From Adhaeribacter pallidiroseus (GTDB lineage: Bacteria > Bacteroidota > Bacteroidia > Cytophagales > Hymenobacteraceae): a stretch of DNA of 64,000 nt. Position 1 is the stretch's first letter, and each line of letters begins with the position of its first letter. Under the pieces are notes generated by a model. It was not told the origin of the DNA. It was given only the letters and a program-made list of their open reading frames with translations, and searched no databases. The position numbers and the translations under genes were made by a program. The stretch covers positions 3,782,001-3,846,000 of the forward strand of contig NZ_QASA01000001.1 in the NCBI RefSeq assembly GCF_003340495.1, in the 5' to 3' direction. Shown here piece after piece: positions 9,503-18,882 of this stretch.

Positions 9503-9526
9503 CTGGACTAAATTTTACTAGTCCAG
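9503..9526. promoter_or_regulatory. inverted repeat upstream of the cupin gene
   Basis: CTGGACTA (9503-9510) and TAGTCCAG (9519-9526) form a perfect 8-bp inverted repeat with an 8-nt AT spacer, 46 nt before the cupin ATG. Position and symmetry fit an operator or leader hairpin. No regulator is encoded next to it. Confidence 0.35.
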
Positions 9527-9571
9527 CACTAATCTACTATTTACTTTAAACTACATGCAAACATCAAAAAT

Positions 9572-9922
9572 ATGCAAAATAAATTTAGCTTAGCTGCCGC
9601 CCAAGAAGCATTAAAACAATCGGGCCAGGAGTTTACACTTTTACTGGAACATGGCACCTTAGCGGTAGAATTGTACCAACCCCACGAAACAGTCAAGCAA
9701 ACGCCTCACGAACAAGATGAAGTTTATGTTATAGCCACCGGCGAAAGCAAGTTCTTTTTATCAGGAGAAACTAGTCAGGTTAGAGCCGGTGATTTTTTAT
9801 TTGTGCCCGCGGCTGCCGAACACCGCTTCCTAAATTTCTCACCGGATTTTAGTACCTGGGTTTTATTTTACGGTCCGAAAGGTGGGGAAAACGGAATTGT
9901 TAAAAAGGTAGCCATTCCGTAA
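9572..9922 (+). CDS. cupin domain protein
   Basis: The 116-residue single-domain cupin has the two family motifs in divergent form: a histidine/glutamate-bearing first motif (TPHEQDEVYVIATGESKF) and a second (GDFLFVPAAAEHRFLNF). His and Glu side chains in these motifs usually bind a metal ion. It could be a dioxygenase-like enzyme or a small-molecule sensor; the substrate is not evident. It is convergent with the M13 peptidase gene and its stop codon is inside the long palindrome at 9920-10000. Confidence 0.85.
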   Translation: MQNKFSLAAAQEALKQSGQEFTLLLEHGTLAVELYQPHETVKQTPHEQDEVYVIATGESKFFLSGETSQVRAGDFLFVPAAAEHRFLNFSPDFSTWVLFYGPKGGENGIVKKVAIP

Positions 9923-10000
9923 ACAGTAAAAATTTAAAAAAACAAAAAAGCTTCCCGGTTACCGGGAAGCTTTTTTGTTTTTTTAAATTTTTACTGTTTA
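9920..10000. terminator. 81-bp perfect palindrome, shared bidirectional terminator
   Basis: Two 40-nt arms (9920-9959 and 9961-10000) are perfect reverse complements around a single centre base at 9960. The core is AAAAAAGCTTCCCGGT and its complement, flanked by A- and T-rich outer arms. The TAA stop of the cupin gene (9920-9922) and the reverse TAA stop of the M13 gene (9998-10000) are mirror positions in the palindrome. Confidence 0.9.
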
Positions 10001-12115
10001 CCAGATTTTAATTTGCTCGGTAGCCGACTTCACCATTTTATCGCCGGGTTTGCAGCCAAAAGCTTCGTAAAACTGCGGCATATTATTCAAAGGTCCGTTG
10101 GTCCGGAAACGGCCCGGCGAGTGCGGGTCGGTTTGCACTTGTTGGTTAAAATACTGCTCCGTAGCATTTACGCGCCAGATTTGGGCCCAAGCCAAAAAGA
10201 AACGCTGCTCCGGGGTAAATCCGGCAACTTTTTCTTTTTTCTTACCGGCTAGTGCTTTTTGAAGCGCCGTATAGGCAATGTTTAAACCACCAATATCGGC
10301 TAGGTTTTCGCCCAGCGTAAGTTTACCGTTTACTTTTACCGTTGGCAACACTTCGTACGCATCATATTGACTCACTACCATGTCGGCGCGTTTGGTAAAT
10401 TGCTCCGCATCGGTTTTGGTCCACCAATCTTTCAGGTTACCTTCGGCATCGTACTGGCGGCCCTGGTCGTCGAAGCCGTGGGTTATCTCGTGACCAATAA
10501 CGGCGCCCATGCCTCCGTAATTAACCGCGTCATCAGCTTTCGGGTCGAAGAAGGGGGGCTGCATAATGCCCGCTGGAAACACGATTTCGTTCATGGATGG
10601 ATTGTAATACGCGTTTACCGTGGGCGGCGTCATGCCCCACTCGGCCCGGTCAATGGGTTTTCCTAATTTGTTTATATCGTAATTAAAGGCAAATTCGTTG
10701 GCGTGCAGCACGTTTACCACGTAAGATCCCCGGCTGATAGCCAAAGCGGAATAATCTTTCCATTTATCCGGATAACCTATTTTTACCGCAAAGGCATCTA
10801 GTTTAACCAAGGCTTGTTTTTTGGTAGTTTCGCTCATCCAATCCAAAGTTTGCACGTGCTCCTGAAAAGCGTCGCGCAGGTTTTTTACCATTTCCAGGGC
10901 GCGGGCTTTGGCTTCGGGCGTAAAGGTTTTCTCAACGAACAGTTGGCCCATTGCTTCGCCGATAGCGGCATCGGTGGTCCGTAATACGCGCTTCCAGCGG
11001 GGTTGCAACGCTTTCGTACCACTCAACACTTTGCCGTAAAAATTAAAATTTTCCTGCACAAAAGCTTTGTTCAGGTACGGAGCCGTAGAATGAATTAAAT
11101 GCCAACGCAGGTACGTTTTCCAGTCGCTCAGCGAGCTGGATTTTACCACCGTATTTAATTCTTTAAAAAAATCGGGTTGCCCCACAATTACTTCGGTGGC
11201 GCCTTTTACGCCCAATTGCGTTAAAAATAAATTCCAGTCGGTAGCGGGCGTTAACTTTTGCAACTGCGCTAAAGTCATTTTATTGTAGTTGGCCTGCGGA
11301 TCGCGTAGTTCTACGCGGGTGCGGGAAGCTTTTGCCAAACGGGTTTCCAAGTCCATCACTTTGGCTGCATTTTTTCCCGCGGTAGTAGTATCTTCGCCCA
11401 GCAGCGCGAACAAATTCTTTACGTGCTTCACGTATTCGGTGCGGATGTTCTTGGACCGGTCGTCTTCTTTCAGGTAATAATCCCGATCAGGTAAGCCCAA
11501 GCCGCCTTGATTTAAAAAAATAGCGTATTCCGTGCTTTTCTTATCGTCCTGGCCCACGTAAAAGCTAAACATACCACTAATGCCCGCTTTTTTTAATTGG
11601 GCAGCGGTAGTGAGCAAGCTTCTCACATCACGTATAGCGGCTACTTTATCGAAATACGGTTGTAAGGGAGCGGCTTCCAATTTATCAATTGCCACCGAGT
11701 CCATACCGGAAGCGTAAAAATCACCTACTTTTTGCGCGTTGCTGCCTTTTGGGGACGTGCGGTTAGCCGCTGCTTCGGTTAAGATGCTATGTTGTACCGC
11801 GTAATTTTTATCCTGCAACTCATTAAAACTGCCCCAGCGACTCTCCGCCGCCGGCACTGGGTTATTTTTAATCCAGCCACCATTCGCAAATTGAAAAAAA
11901 TCAACACAAGGTGATTGAGTAGTATCCAAGTTTGCCCGGTCGATTCCTACTCCTTTAGTTTGCTTTGCAACAGAAGCGGTGGCCGTAGTGGTAGTAGTAA
12001 TAGCAGTAGTTGTTTCGGCAGTGGTAACGGGTTGGGTAGGCGCGGTACTGCTGCAACCAGCCAGGTAAAATCCAGCTAAAGTCAATGCGCTTATCCAGGA
12101 AATCTGATTCGTCAT
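9998..12115 (-). CDS. M13 family zinc metallopeptidase (PepO/neprilysin-like) lipoprotein
   Basis: The 705-residue product has a lipoprotein signal (YLAGCSS) and a Thr-rich linker, then the M13 N-terminal domain (DFFQFANGGWIKNNPVP). The catalytic domain has the zinc motif GHEITHG (His542, Glu543, His546), the third ligand in GENLADIGGL (about residue 602) and the family C-terminal block around FGCKPGDKMV. It should cleave oligopeptides at the outer side of a membrane. Length is normal for the family. A promoter-like TATATTTG (reverse strand) lies about 135 nt upstream. Transcription converges on the cupin gene through a shared palindromic terminator. Confidence 0.93.
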   Translation of the reverse strand: MTNQISWISALTLAGFYLAGCSSTAPTQPVTTAETTTAITTTTTATASVAKQTKGVGIDRANLDTTQSPCVDFFQFANGGWIKNNPVPAAESRWGSFNELQDKNYAVQHSILTEAAANRTSPKGSNAQKVGDFYASGMDSVAIDKLEAAPLQPYFDKVAAIRDVRSLLTTAAQLKKAGISGMFSFYVGQDDKKSTEYAIFLNQGGLGLPDRDYYLKEDDRSKNIRTEYVKHVKNLFALLGEDTTTAGKNAAKVMDLETRLAKASRTRVELRDPQANYNKMTLAQLQKLTPATDWNLFLTQLGVKGATEVIVGQPDFFKELNTVVKSSSLSDWKTYLRWHLIHSTAPYLNKAFVQENFNFYGKVLSGTKALQPRWKRVLRTTDAAIGEAMGQLFVEKTFTPEAKARALEMVKNLRDAFQEHVQTLDWMSETTKKQALVKLDAFAVKIGYPDKWKDYSALAISRGSYVVNVLHANEFAFNYDINKLGKPIDRAEWGMTPPTVNAYYNPSMNEIVFPAGIMQPPFFDPKADDAVNYGGMGAVIGHEITHGFDDQGRQYDAEGNLKDWWTKTDAEQFTKRADMVVSQYDAYEVLPTVKVNGKLTLGENLADIGGLNIAYTALQKALAGKKKEKVAGFTPEQRFFLAWAQIWRVNATEQYFNQQVQTDPHSPGRFRTNGPLNNMPQFYEAFGCKPGDKMVKSATEQIKIW

Positions 12116-12458
12116 TTTAATTTTAAAGTAAGTTGTAATGTGAATTAAGTGATTATTGGTGAATAATTGTGCGCTATTGGGCTAATTTTTAAACGGTAAC
12201 AGACCAATTTTTAAATTTAATTAGATGCGAGGCCTTAATAGTTGACACTGCAAATATATACTAAGATGTTCTGGAAAGCAGCATGCCACCGCATTCATTC
12301 TGCATTGGGCCTTATGCTATATTGATTGTTTTCGAAATTGAGCACGAATCCCTGGTGCTTTTATGAGCGCTCGGTTATTTTTCTTTTGCACAGTAACTCG
12401 TGGCAATACTTTTAAATTAGCCTTGTATTTTTAAACAGGAAAACCGGAGCGTTATTGC
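12116..12458. other. intergenic region, promoter of M13 gene only
   Basis: There is no reading frame of note. Apart from the -7 box at 12251-12258 nothing was recognised. Confidence 0.5.
12251..12258 (-). promoter_or_regulatory. -7 box candidate of the M13 peptidase promoter
   Basis: On the reverse strand this reads TATATTTG, a match to the Bacteroidota -7 consensus TAnnTTTG. The -33 region is only weakly matched (GCTTTC about 20 nt upstream). The implied leader is roughly 130 nt. Confidence 0.35.
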
Positions 12459-12797
12459 TTACAGAAGTTCCTGGGCAGGATCCCAGAATAATTTTTCAAA
12501 ATTTACTACTGTATCGTTTTCTACCCGCACGCCTTCCTGTTCCAGGCTGGCTTGCATGGCATCCGGCGATTCAAAATGCTGTTTGCCGGTAAGCAAACCA
12601 TTCCGGTTTACTACCCGGTAAGCCGGAATACCGCTTTTGGCGTGCGAGGCAATAAGCGCCCAGCCCACCATCCGGGCCGATCCTTTGCTGCCCAGGTAAC
12701 TGGCAATGGCCCCGTAAGAAGTAACCCGGCCAACCGGAATAAGTTGTACTACCGCGTACACATTTTTAAAAAAATTATCGTCTTTTACTTTTGCCAT
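12459..12797 (-). CDS. alkyltransferase-like (ATL) DNA-binding protein, MGMT family
   Basis: The 112-residue protein is the DNA-binding domain of O6-alkylguanine-DNA alkyltransferases: VYAVVQLIPVGRVTSYGAIA, then GSARMVGWAL (helix-turn-helix with the arginine finger) and IPAYRVVNRNGLL. In true MGMT the last block is PCHRV with the methyl-accepting Cys; here it is PAYRV, so no alkyl transfer is possible. Known ATL proteins flip and flag O6-alkylguanine lesions for nucleotide excision repair. Length fits a complete ATL protein, not a truncated MGMT. It is a single gene. Confidence 0.88.
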   Translation of the reverse strand: MAKVKDDNFFKNVYAVVQLIPVGRVTSYGAIASYLGSKGSARMVGWALIASHAKSGIPAYRVVNRNGLLTGKQHFESPDAMQASLEQEGVRVENDTVVNFEKLFWDPAQELL

Positions 12798-13132
12798 TCA
12801 TCCCCGGATTTAAATGCTAAGTTAAACCTACAATTTAGCTGTTTTGCTTTTTTAATAAACAAAATGCGCATTAAAACTTCAGAATTGAAACAGAATCAAA
12901 AACTAAGTTGCGTTTATTTTAGAAAACTTCCGTAGGCATAGTTGGTTTATGAACTATAATTCCAGAAACAATAAAAGATTATTAAAAATACTGCTTTGCT
13001 TTGAATCAGAAGCCGTTAAAATAGAGTAAGTAAGTTGGCATGCTGTCGTATTGATTTCCCGAACTACTTGTAATTGATGTTTAACCTTATTTTTATTTTC
13101 GCGCTTTCGTTAATAACGTTTTAAAAACACCC
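12798..13132. other. intergenic region between divergent ATL and RND operon
   Basis: AT-rich, no coding potential. It should contain the promoters of both divergent units, but no good TAnnTTTG match was found and no regulator gene is adjacent. Confidence 0.5.
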
Positions 13133-14248
13133 ATGAAAATTAAGTATTTTGTTTATGCTTTATTAATTATTGGATTTGCCTCGCTGATTGTCTACCGGAT
13201 TTCGGCCAACAAAAAAACGGCGGGTGGCGGTCCCGGTGGTCCGGGAGGAGCTGCGGGCGGTGGAGGCCCGGGTGGGCCCGGCGGTGCGGGTGGTGGCCGG
13301 GGCGGTGTGCTACAGGTAGATGGAATTGTAGTAAAGCCCCGGGAATTCGCGAATAACTTAGCCGTAACCGGTTCCATAGAAGCCAACGAACAAGTTCAAA
13401 TTCGCGGCCAGGTGTCTGGCTTAATCCGGAGTATTACATTTCAGGAAGGCAGCAGTGTAAAAGCAGGTCAGGTTTTATTAAAAATAGATGATGCGGAACT
13501 ACGTGCCCAATTAGCGCAAGCGCAAACCCGCCAAACCCTGGCCGCCGAAAATGCCGAACGGGCCGCGCAATTATTTAAAAAAGAAGCTATCAGCCGCGAA
13601 GAATTTGATATTGCCACCGCCGATTATAAAACCTTGCAGTCCCAAACGCAATTAATTCAGGCGCAGTTAGCTAAAACTACTATCACGGCACCGTTTTCCG
13701 GGCGCATTGGTTTGCGCAACGTGTCGGTGGGTGGTTATTTAACGCCCGAAACCATTGTGGCCAACTTAATAAGCACCAATCCGGTAAAAATTGCTTTCTC
13801 AGTGCCAGAAAAATACGCTAGCCAAGTGAAGGTAAATACCAAACTACAAGTATCGGTAGCAGGTATTGCTAAAAAATACACCGCTACGGTTTACGCCATT
13901 GAACCAGCCGTGGAAGCGACTACCCGTACGTTACAATTGCGCGCCCGGGCTGCCAACCCTAATGGGGAACTACTGCCGGGTTCTTTTGCGAACATTGAGT
14001 TTCCGCTGGCTTCTATTCCGGATGCTTTGTTAGTGCCTACCCAAGCGATTGTGCCTATCCAGAACGGTAAAAAAGTATTTGTCGCTAAAAACGGCAAGGC
14101 GCAGGAAGTAAAAGTAGAAGCTACTACCCGCACCGAAAAAGAAATATTGATTACCTCGGGCCTGCAACCAGGCGACACGGTATTGACTACCGGAATTATG
14201 ACGTTGAAACAAGATGCCCCGGTTAAAGTCCGGTTACCTAAAGTTTGA
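13133..14248 (+). CDS. RND efflux periplasmic adaptor (membrane fusion protein)
   Basis: The 371-residue HlyD/AcrA-type adaptor has an N-terminal membrane anchor (FVYALLIIGFASLIVY), an unusual Gly/Pro linker at about 31-58, then the lipoyl/barrel-sandwich half (VTGSIEANEQVQIRGQVSG), a short helical hairpin (about 120-175), the second lipoyl half (TITAPFSGRIGLRNVSVGGY) and beta-barrel plus membrane-proximal domains. It bridges inner-membrane permease and outer-membrane channel. It is the first gene of a three-gene operon, 14 nt before the permease. Substrate specificity cannot be read from sequence. Confidence 0.93.
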   Translation: MKIKYFVYALLIIGFASLIVYRISANKKTAGGGPGGPGGAAGGGGPGGPGGAGGGRGGVLQVDGIVVKPREFANNLAVTGSIEANEQVQIRGQVSGLIRSITFQEGSSVKAGQVLLKIDDAELRAQLAQAQTRQTLAAENAERAAQLFKKEAISREEFDIATADYKTLQSQTQLIQAQLAKTTITAPFSGRIGLRNVSVGGYLTPETIVANLISTNPVKIAFSVPEKYASQVKVNTKLQVSVAGIAKKYTATVYAIEPAVEATTRTLQLRARAANPNGELLPGSFANIEFPLASIPDALLVPTQAIVPIQNGKKVFVAKNGKAQEVKVEATTRTEKEILITSGLQPGDTVLTTGIMTLKQDAPVKVRLPKV

Positions 14249-14262
14249 TTAATTAATAAAAA

Positions 14263-17200
14263 ATGAGTTTATCCACCACCAGCATTAAGCGGCCGGTTTT
14301 TACCATTGTAATTAACCTGATTCTGATTTTGTTCGGCATTATTGGTTATACGTTCCTGGGCATCCGGGAATATCCGTCCATCGACCCGGCCATTGTGTCG
14401 GTGAGTACCAGTTATACGGGCGCTAACGCCGATATTATTGAATCGCAGATTACCGAACCGCTGGAAAAATCCATTAACTCTATTGATGGTATCCGGAACA
14501 TCTCGTCGTCGAGTAACCAGGGCCGGAGCAACATTAACATTGAATTTAACCTGGAGAAAAACTTAGAGGAAGCCGCCAACGATGTGCGCGATAAAGTATC
14601 GCAGGCCATCCGGTCCTTGCCCCAGGACATTGATGCGCCCCCGGTAGTAGCCAAAGCCGATGCTGACTCGGAGCCTATTGTAACCATGACGGTGCGGAGC
14701 AAAACCCGCAACCAGCTAGAACTAAGCGATTACGCCGAAAACGTGTTATCGCAGCGATTGCAAACCATTCCGGGTATCAGCAGCGTGCAAATCTGGGGGC
14801 AGAAAAGATATGCTATGCGTTTGTGGCTCGACCCCATGAAACTGGCTTCTTATGGTTTAACCGTAGCGGATGTGCGGGAAGCTTTAAATCGCCAGAACGT
14901 AGAATTACCATCGGGTAAAGTAACCGGTTCTAACACCGAGTTAATGGTAAAAACGTTGGGCAACCTCTCCAACGCCGATCAGTTTAACGACTTAATTGTA
15001 AAATCCGAAGGCGATCGCATTATCCGGTTCAGTGATTTAGGTAAGGCCGAACTTGGCCCGGAGAACCTGGAAACCAAAATGACGGAATCGGGTGTACCCA
15101 TGGTAGGTTTAGCCATTGTGCCGCAACCAGGCTCTAATTACCTCGAAATTGCCGGTAACTTCTACGATCAATTAGAAAAATTAAAAAGCGACCTCCCCAA
15201 AGACTTGCAGTTAGACATTGTAATGGACAACACCTTGTTCATTAAACAATCAGTAGTAGAAGTAGCCGAAACCATCTTGATTGCCTTGGTGCTGGTAATT
15301 TTAATTATTTACCTGTTTTTCCGCGACTGGAGCATTGCCTTCCGGCCTCTGATAGATATTCCGGTATCCTTAATTGCGACTTTCTTTATTATGTACCTGG
15401 CGGGTTTTTCGGTGAACGTATTAACCTTGCTGGCGATTGTACTGGCCACCGGTTTAGTAGTAGACGACGGGATTGTGGTAACCGAAAATATTTTCAAGAA
15501 AGTAGAAGAAGGCATGTCGCCGATTGAGGCGGCCATTAAAGGTTCCAACGAAATATTTCTGGCGGTAATTTCTATTTCTATTACGCTGGCGGCGGTATTT
15601 TTACCGGTTATTTTCCTCGAAGGTTTTGTAGGCCGTCTGTTCCGGGAATTTGGGGTGGTAATTGGCGCAGCAGTGCTTATTTCGGCATTTGTATCTTTAA
15701 CGCTTACGCCCATGCTCAATGCCTACCTCATGAAAAAAGGCGGGCATAAAAAAACCCGGTTCTACAATTTCACCGAGCCTTATTTTGAAAGCTTAAACTC
15801 CGGCTATGCCCAATCGCTTGGCAGGTTTATGCAACGGAAATGGTTGAGTTTCCCGATTATTGCGGCTTGTTTAGGTTTGATTGTGTTTTTCTACATCACG
15901 CTGCAAAAAGAAACGGCTCCTTACGACGATCGCAGCATGTTACGCGTGCAGGTTACCGCTCCGGAAGGTGCTTCTTTTGAATACACTGACCGATTTATGG
16001 AAGAATTAACGCAATTAGTAAATGATTCGATTCCGGAAAAGAAAATTTCACTGGTGATCACATCGCCTGGTTTTGGTGGCGCTGGCTCCGTGAACAACGG
16101 TATGATGCGGATGACCCTGGTGCCTCCTGGAGACCGGGAGCACTCCCAAGCCGAAGTAGCGGAGAGATTGACCAAGCTTACCCGCCGATATCCGGAGGCC
16201 CGGACCATTGTTTCGCAGCAGCCTACTATTTCGGTTAACCGGCGCGGTGGGCAGCCCATTCAGTACATTATTCAATCCCAGAATTTTCAAAAACTAGAAG
16301 AAAAAATTCCGCGGTTTTTAGAAGAAGCCAGTAAGAATCCGATTTTGTCTAATCCGGATGTAAATTTAAAATTTAACAAACCGGAAATTAACATTACCAT
16401 CGACCGGGAAAAAGCGCAGAGTCTAGGCGTATCGGTAATTGATGTGGCCCAAACGTTACAACTATCGCTCAGCGGTCAGCGGTTTGCTTACTTTATCATG
16501 AACGGCCGCCAGTACCAGGTAATTGGTCAATTCGACCAGGTAGACCGGGATGACCCTTTGGATTTAACGTCGTTGTTTGTGCGCAGCAGTACCGGACAGT
16601 TAATTCAGCTGGATAACTTGGTAACGTTGCAGGAACGCAGTAGCCCGCCCCAATTATTCCATAACAACCGGTATATGTCGGCCACTATTTCGGCGGGTTT
16701 GGCACCCGGTAAAAGCATTGGCGATGGCATTGATGCCATGGACCAGATTGCCGCGAAAGTACTGGACCCTACCTTTACCACCGACTTAGGCGGTGAATCA
16801 CGCGACTTCGTAGAAAGTGGTTCCAACACGGCTTTCGCCTTTGGTTTAGCCTTACTATTAATTTACCTGATTCTGGCCGCCCAGTTCGAGAGCTTTATCG
16901 ACCCGTTGATCATTATTATTACCGTACCGTTGGCAGTAGCCGGTGCCATGCTCTCGTTGTGGTTATTTGGTCAAACCTGGAACATTTTCAGCCAGATTGG
17001 TACCATTATGCTCATTGGATTGGTAACGAAGAATGGTATACTGATAGTAGAATTTGCCAACCAGCTGAAGGAAGAAGGAAAACCCAAAGCCGAAGCTATT
17101 TTGGAAGCCGCCGAAGCCCGGCTGCGCCCGATATTAATGACCAGTTTGGCCATTGCGCTAGGTGCGTTACCTATTGCCTTAGCCTTAGGAGCTGCCGCGC

Positions 17201-17373
17201 AAAGCCGGATGGGCATGGGTATTGTAATTGTGGGTGGTACTTTGTTCTCTCTCATCTTAACACTGTATGTTATTCCGGCTATTTACGCCATATGGTCGCG
17301 GGAGTACAAGCGCAATCCGGAGTTGGAACAAGCCAAAAAATTTGAAAAAGAAGCACTGGAAAGCGTCCATTAA
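14263..17373 (+). CDS. RND efflux permease, HAE1/AcrB type
   Basis: The 1036-residue permease has the classic duplicated RND layout: first span at about 12-32, a large periplasmic porter domain, a block of spans (about 335-540), a second porter domain, and a final block of spans (about 860-1015). The proton-relay aspartates are present in GLVVDDGIVVTENIF (Asp401, Asp402). GLVTKNGILIVEFANQL, in the second half, is the family repeat of that helix. It should pump hydrophobic or amphiphilic compounds by proton antiport. It lies between the adaptor and TolC genes of one operon. Confidence 0.95.
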   Translation: MSLSTTSIKRPVFTIVINLILILFGIIGYTFLGIREYPSIDPAIVSVSTSYTGANADIIESQITEPLEKSINSIDGIRNISSSSNQGRSNINIEFNLEKNLEEAANDVRDKVSQAIRSLPQDIDAPPVVAKADADSEPIVTMTVRSKTRNQLELSDYAENVLSQRLQTIPGISSVQIWGQKRYAMRLWLDPMKLASYGLTVADVREALNRQNVELPSGKVTGSNTELMVKTLGNLSNADQFNDLIVKSEGDRIIRFSDLGKAELGPENLETKMTESGVPMVGLAIVPQPGSNYLEIAGNFYDQLEKLKSDLPKDLQLDIVMDNTLFIKQSVVEVAETILIALVLVILIIYLFFRDWSIAFRPLIDIPVSLIATFFIMYLAGFSVNVLTLLAIVLATGLVVDDGIVVTENIFKKVEEGMSPIEAAIKGSNEIFLAVISISITLAAVFLPVIFLEGFVGRLFREFGVVIGAAVLISAFVSLTLTPMLNAYLMKKGGHKKTRFYNFTEPYFESLNSGYAQSLGRFMQRKWLSFPIIAACLGLIVFFYITLQKETAPYDDRSMLRVQVTAPEGASFEYTDRFMEELTQLVNDSIPEKKISLVITSPGFGGAGSVNNGMMRMTLVPPGDREHSQAEVAERLTKLTRRYPEARTIVSQQPTISVNRRGGQPIQYIIQSQNFQKLEEKIPRFLEEASKNPILSNPDVNLKFNKPEINITIDREKAQSLGVSVIDVAQTLQLSLSGQRFAYFIMNGRQYQVIGQFDQVDRDDPLDLTSLFVRSSTGQLIQLDNLVTLQERSSPPQLFHNNRYMSATISAGLAPGKSIGDGIDAMDQIAAKVLDPTFTTDLGGESRDFVESGSNTAFAFGLALLLIYLILAAQFESFIDPLIIIITVPLAVAGAMLSLWLFGQTWNIFSQIGTIMLIGLVTKNGILIVEFANQLKEEGKPKAEAILEAAEARLRPILMTSLAIALGALPIALALGAAAQSRMGMGIVIVGGTLFSLILTLYVIPAIYAIWSREYKRNPELEQAKKFEKEALESVH

Positions 17374-17386
17374 TTTTAATTTACGA

Positions 17387-17426
17387 GTTACCAGTTATTG
17401 TTTCCCAACAAGCGATAACTGGTAAC
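17387..17426. terminator. intra-operon hairpin between permease and TolC genes
   Basis: GTTACCAGTTAT (17387-17398) and ATAACTGGTAAC (17415-17426) are a perfect 12-bp inverted repeat with a 16-nt loop, followed by TTTAAAA. It could partially terminate transcription, or protect or process the mRNA between the permease and channel genes. Confidence 0.5.
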
Positions 17427-17472
17427 TTTAAAACCTTTTAACTTTCCAACTGGAAAATTGTAACCATTTACT

Positions 17473-18780
17473 ATGAAGTATATTTTTGTTTATCTGGTAA
17501 CGTTGCTTGCTTTTTTAAATTCTGTACCGGGTAAAGCACAAGAAATTTTAAATTTAGAAGACGCCGTCCGCATTGCCCTCGAAAAAAACTATGACATAAA
17601 ATTAGTAGCGAACGACTTAGCCATCGACCGGAATAATGTTAATCGGGCGAATGCCGGCATGCTTCCTACATTGGGCGCTAATATTACGAATGGCAATAAC
17701 ATCCAAACGGGCCGGCAAACCCGGCAAACCGGATTACAAGAATTTAACAATGTTAAAAGCTCCAATACCAGCTACGGCACCGATTTAAACTGGACGGTTT
17801 TTGATGGCTTCCGGATGTTTGCCCGTTACGAACAATTAAAAGAATTAGCCAAACTAGGCGATGCCGAGCTCAAACAAACCATTTTAACCACCTTAGGCGA
17901 CGTTATCAGCACCTACTTTGAACTGGTAAATCAACAACAACAATTACGGGCTTATGACTCGGCCATCGTTATTTCGCGCTTGCGGGTACAAACGGCCCAA
18001 AACCGGTTTACCATTGGTAAAGCAGCCCGCCTGGAGGTACTAAACGCCCGCGTCGATTTAAATACCGATACCACCAATTTAGTACAGCAACAAAACCTTT
18101 ACCGCAACACCCAAATTCGTTTAAACGAAATATTAGGCCGCGATGTAAACATTGTATTCCAGGTACCCAATACTTTATACATTGATAATAAGTTGACCTT
18201 AGGTCCTCTTTCCGAATTGGCCGTTCAGCAGAATCCGGCTTTAAAAGTAGCTTTGGTAAACAAGCGAATTGCCGAACTGGATTTAAAACAAGTGCGGGCT
18301 AACCGCTATCCAACTATTGGAGTAACGAGTGGGTATACGTTTAACCGTTCCCAATCAGCCTTAGGTTTTGCGACCCAGGCCAATAACCGCGGGTTAAATT
18401 ATGGACTATCGGCTTCGGTAAATGTTTTTAACGGTTTTCTGCAGCGCCGTAACGAGCAAAATGCCGAAACCTTAATCCAGAGCGCCCAACTGCAATACGA
18501 AAAGGCGGATCTCAACATTAAATCGCAACTAGCCGCGGCTTACCAAACTTATGCTACCAATTTAACGCTGGTAACTTTAGAAGAAAACAACCAAAAAATT
18601 GCCAAACAAAACCTGGATATTACATTAGATAAATACCGTTTAGGCAGCATTGCGCCCATTGAATTTCGGGATGCCCAGCTAAACTACCTCAATGCCCGGG
18701 TTCGTTTTAACAATGCGCAATACTTAGCAAAACTGGCCGAAATATCCCTAAAAGAAATAGCCGGCGATTTAAACTTGTAA
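17473..18780 (+). CDS. TolC family outer-membrane efflux channel
   Basis: The 435-residue product has a signal peptide (cleavage near GKAQEI) and two OEP repeats: residues 24-220 beginning LNLEDAVRIALEKNYDIKLV, and 225-430 with LAVQQNPALKVALVNKRIAEL. Long amphipathic helices (for example LEVLNARVDLNTDTTNLVQQ) fit the TolC tunnel. It forms the outer-membrane exit of the RND pump encoded upstream. A 100-nt gap with a hairpin separates it from the permease. A strong terminator follows at 18801-18828. Confidence 0.93.
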   Translation: MKYIFVYLVTLLAFLNSVPGKAQEILNLEDAVRIALEKNYDIKLVANDLAIDRNNVNRANAGMLPTLGANITNGNNIQTGRQTRQTGLQEFNNVKSSNTSYGTDLNWTVFDGFRMFARYEQLKELAKLGDAELKQTILTTLGDVISTYFELVNQQQQLRAYDSAIVISRLRVQTAQNRFTIGKAARLEVLNARVDLNTDTTNLVQQQNLYRNTQIRLNEILGRDVNIVFQVPNTLYIDNKLTLGPLSELAVQQNPALKVALVNKRIAELDLKQVRANRYPTIGVTSGYTFNRSQSALGFATQANNRGLNYGLSASVNVFNGFLQRRNEQNAETLIQSAQLQYEKADLNIKSQLAAAYQTYATNLTLVTLEENNQKIAKQNLDITLDKYRLGSIAPIEFRDAQLNYLNARVRFNNAQYLAKLAEISLKEIAGDLNL

Positions 18781-18800
18781 GTCAGAAGCGAGAAAATTTA

Positions 18801-18828
18801 AAAAATCCGGTTCTTCAGCCGGATTTTT
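18801..18828 (+). terminator. intrinsic terminator of the RND operon
   Basis: AAAAATCCGG (18801-18810), an 8-nt loop and CCGGATTTTT (18819-18828) form a 10-bp perfect stem with a T tail, 20 nt after the TolC stop codon. Confidence 0.88.
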
Positions 18829-18882
18829 CGTTTACGGGCCCTATTAATTCACCCAATCTGGCTTTAAAGCTGTATAAACGCT

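Noticed and set aside
12459-12797. Active O6-methylguanine methyltransferase
   Set aside because: The acceptor Cys of PCHRV is Ala here and length fits a complete alkyltransferase-like protein.
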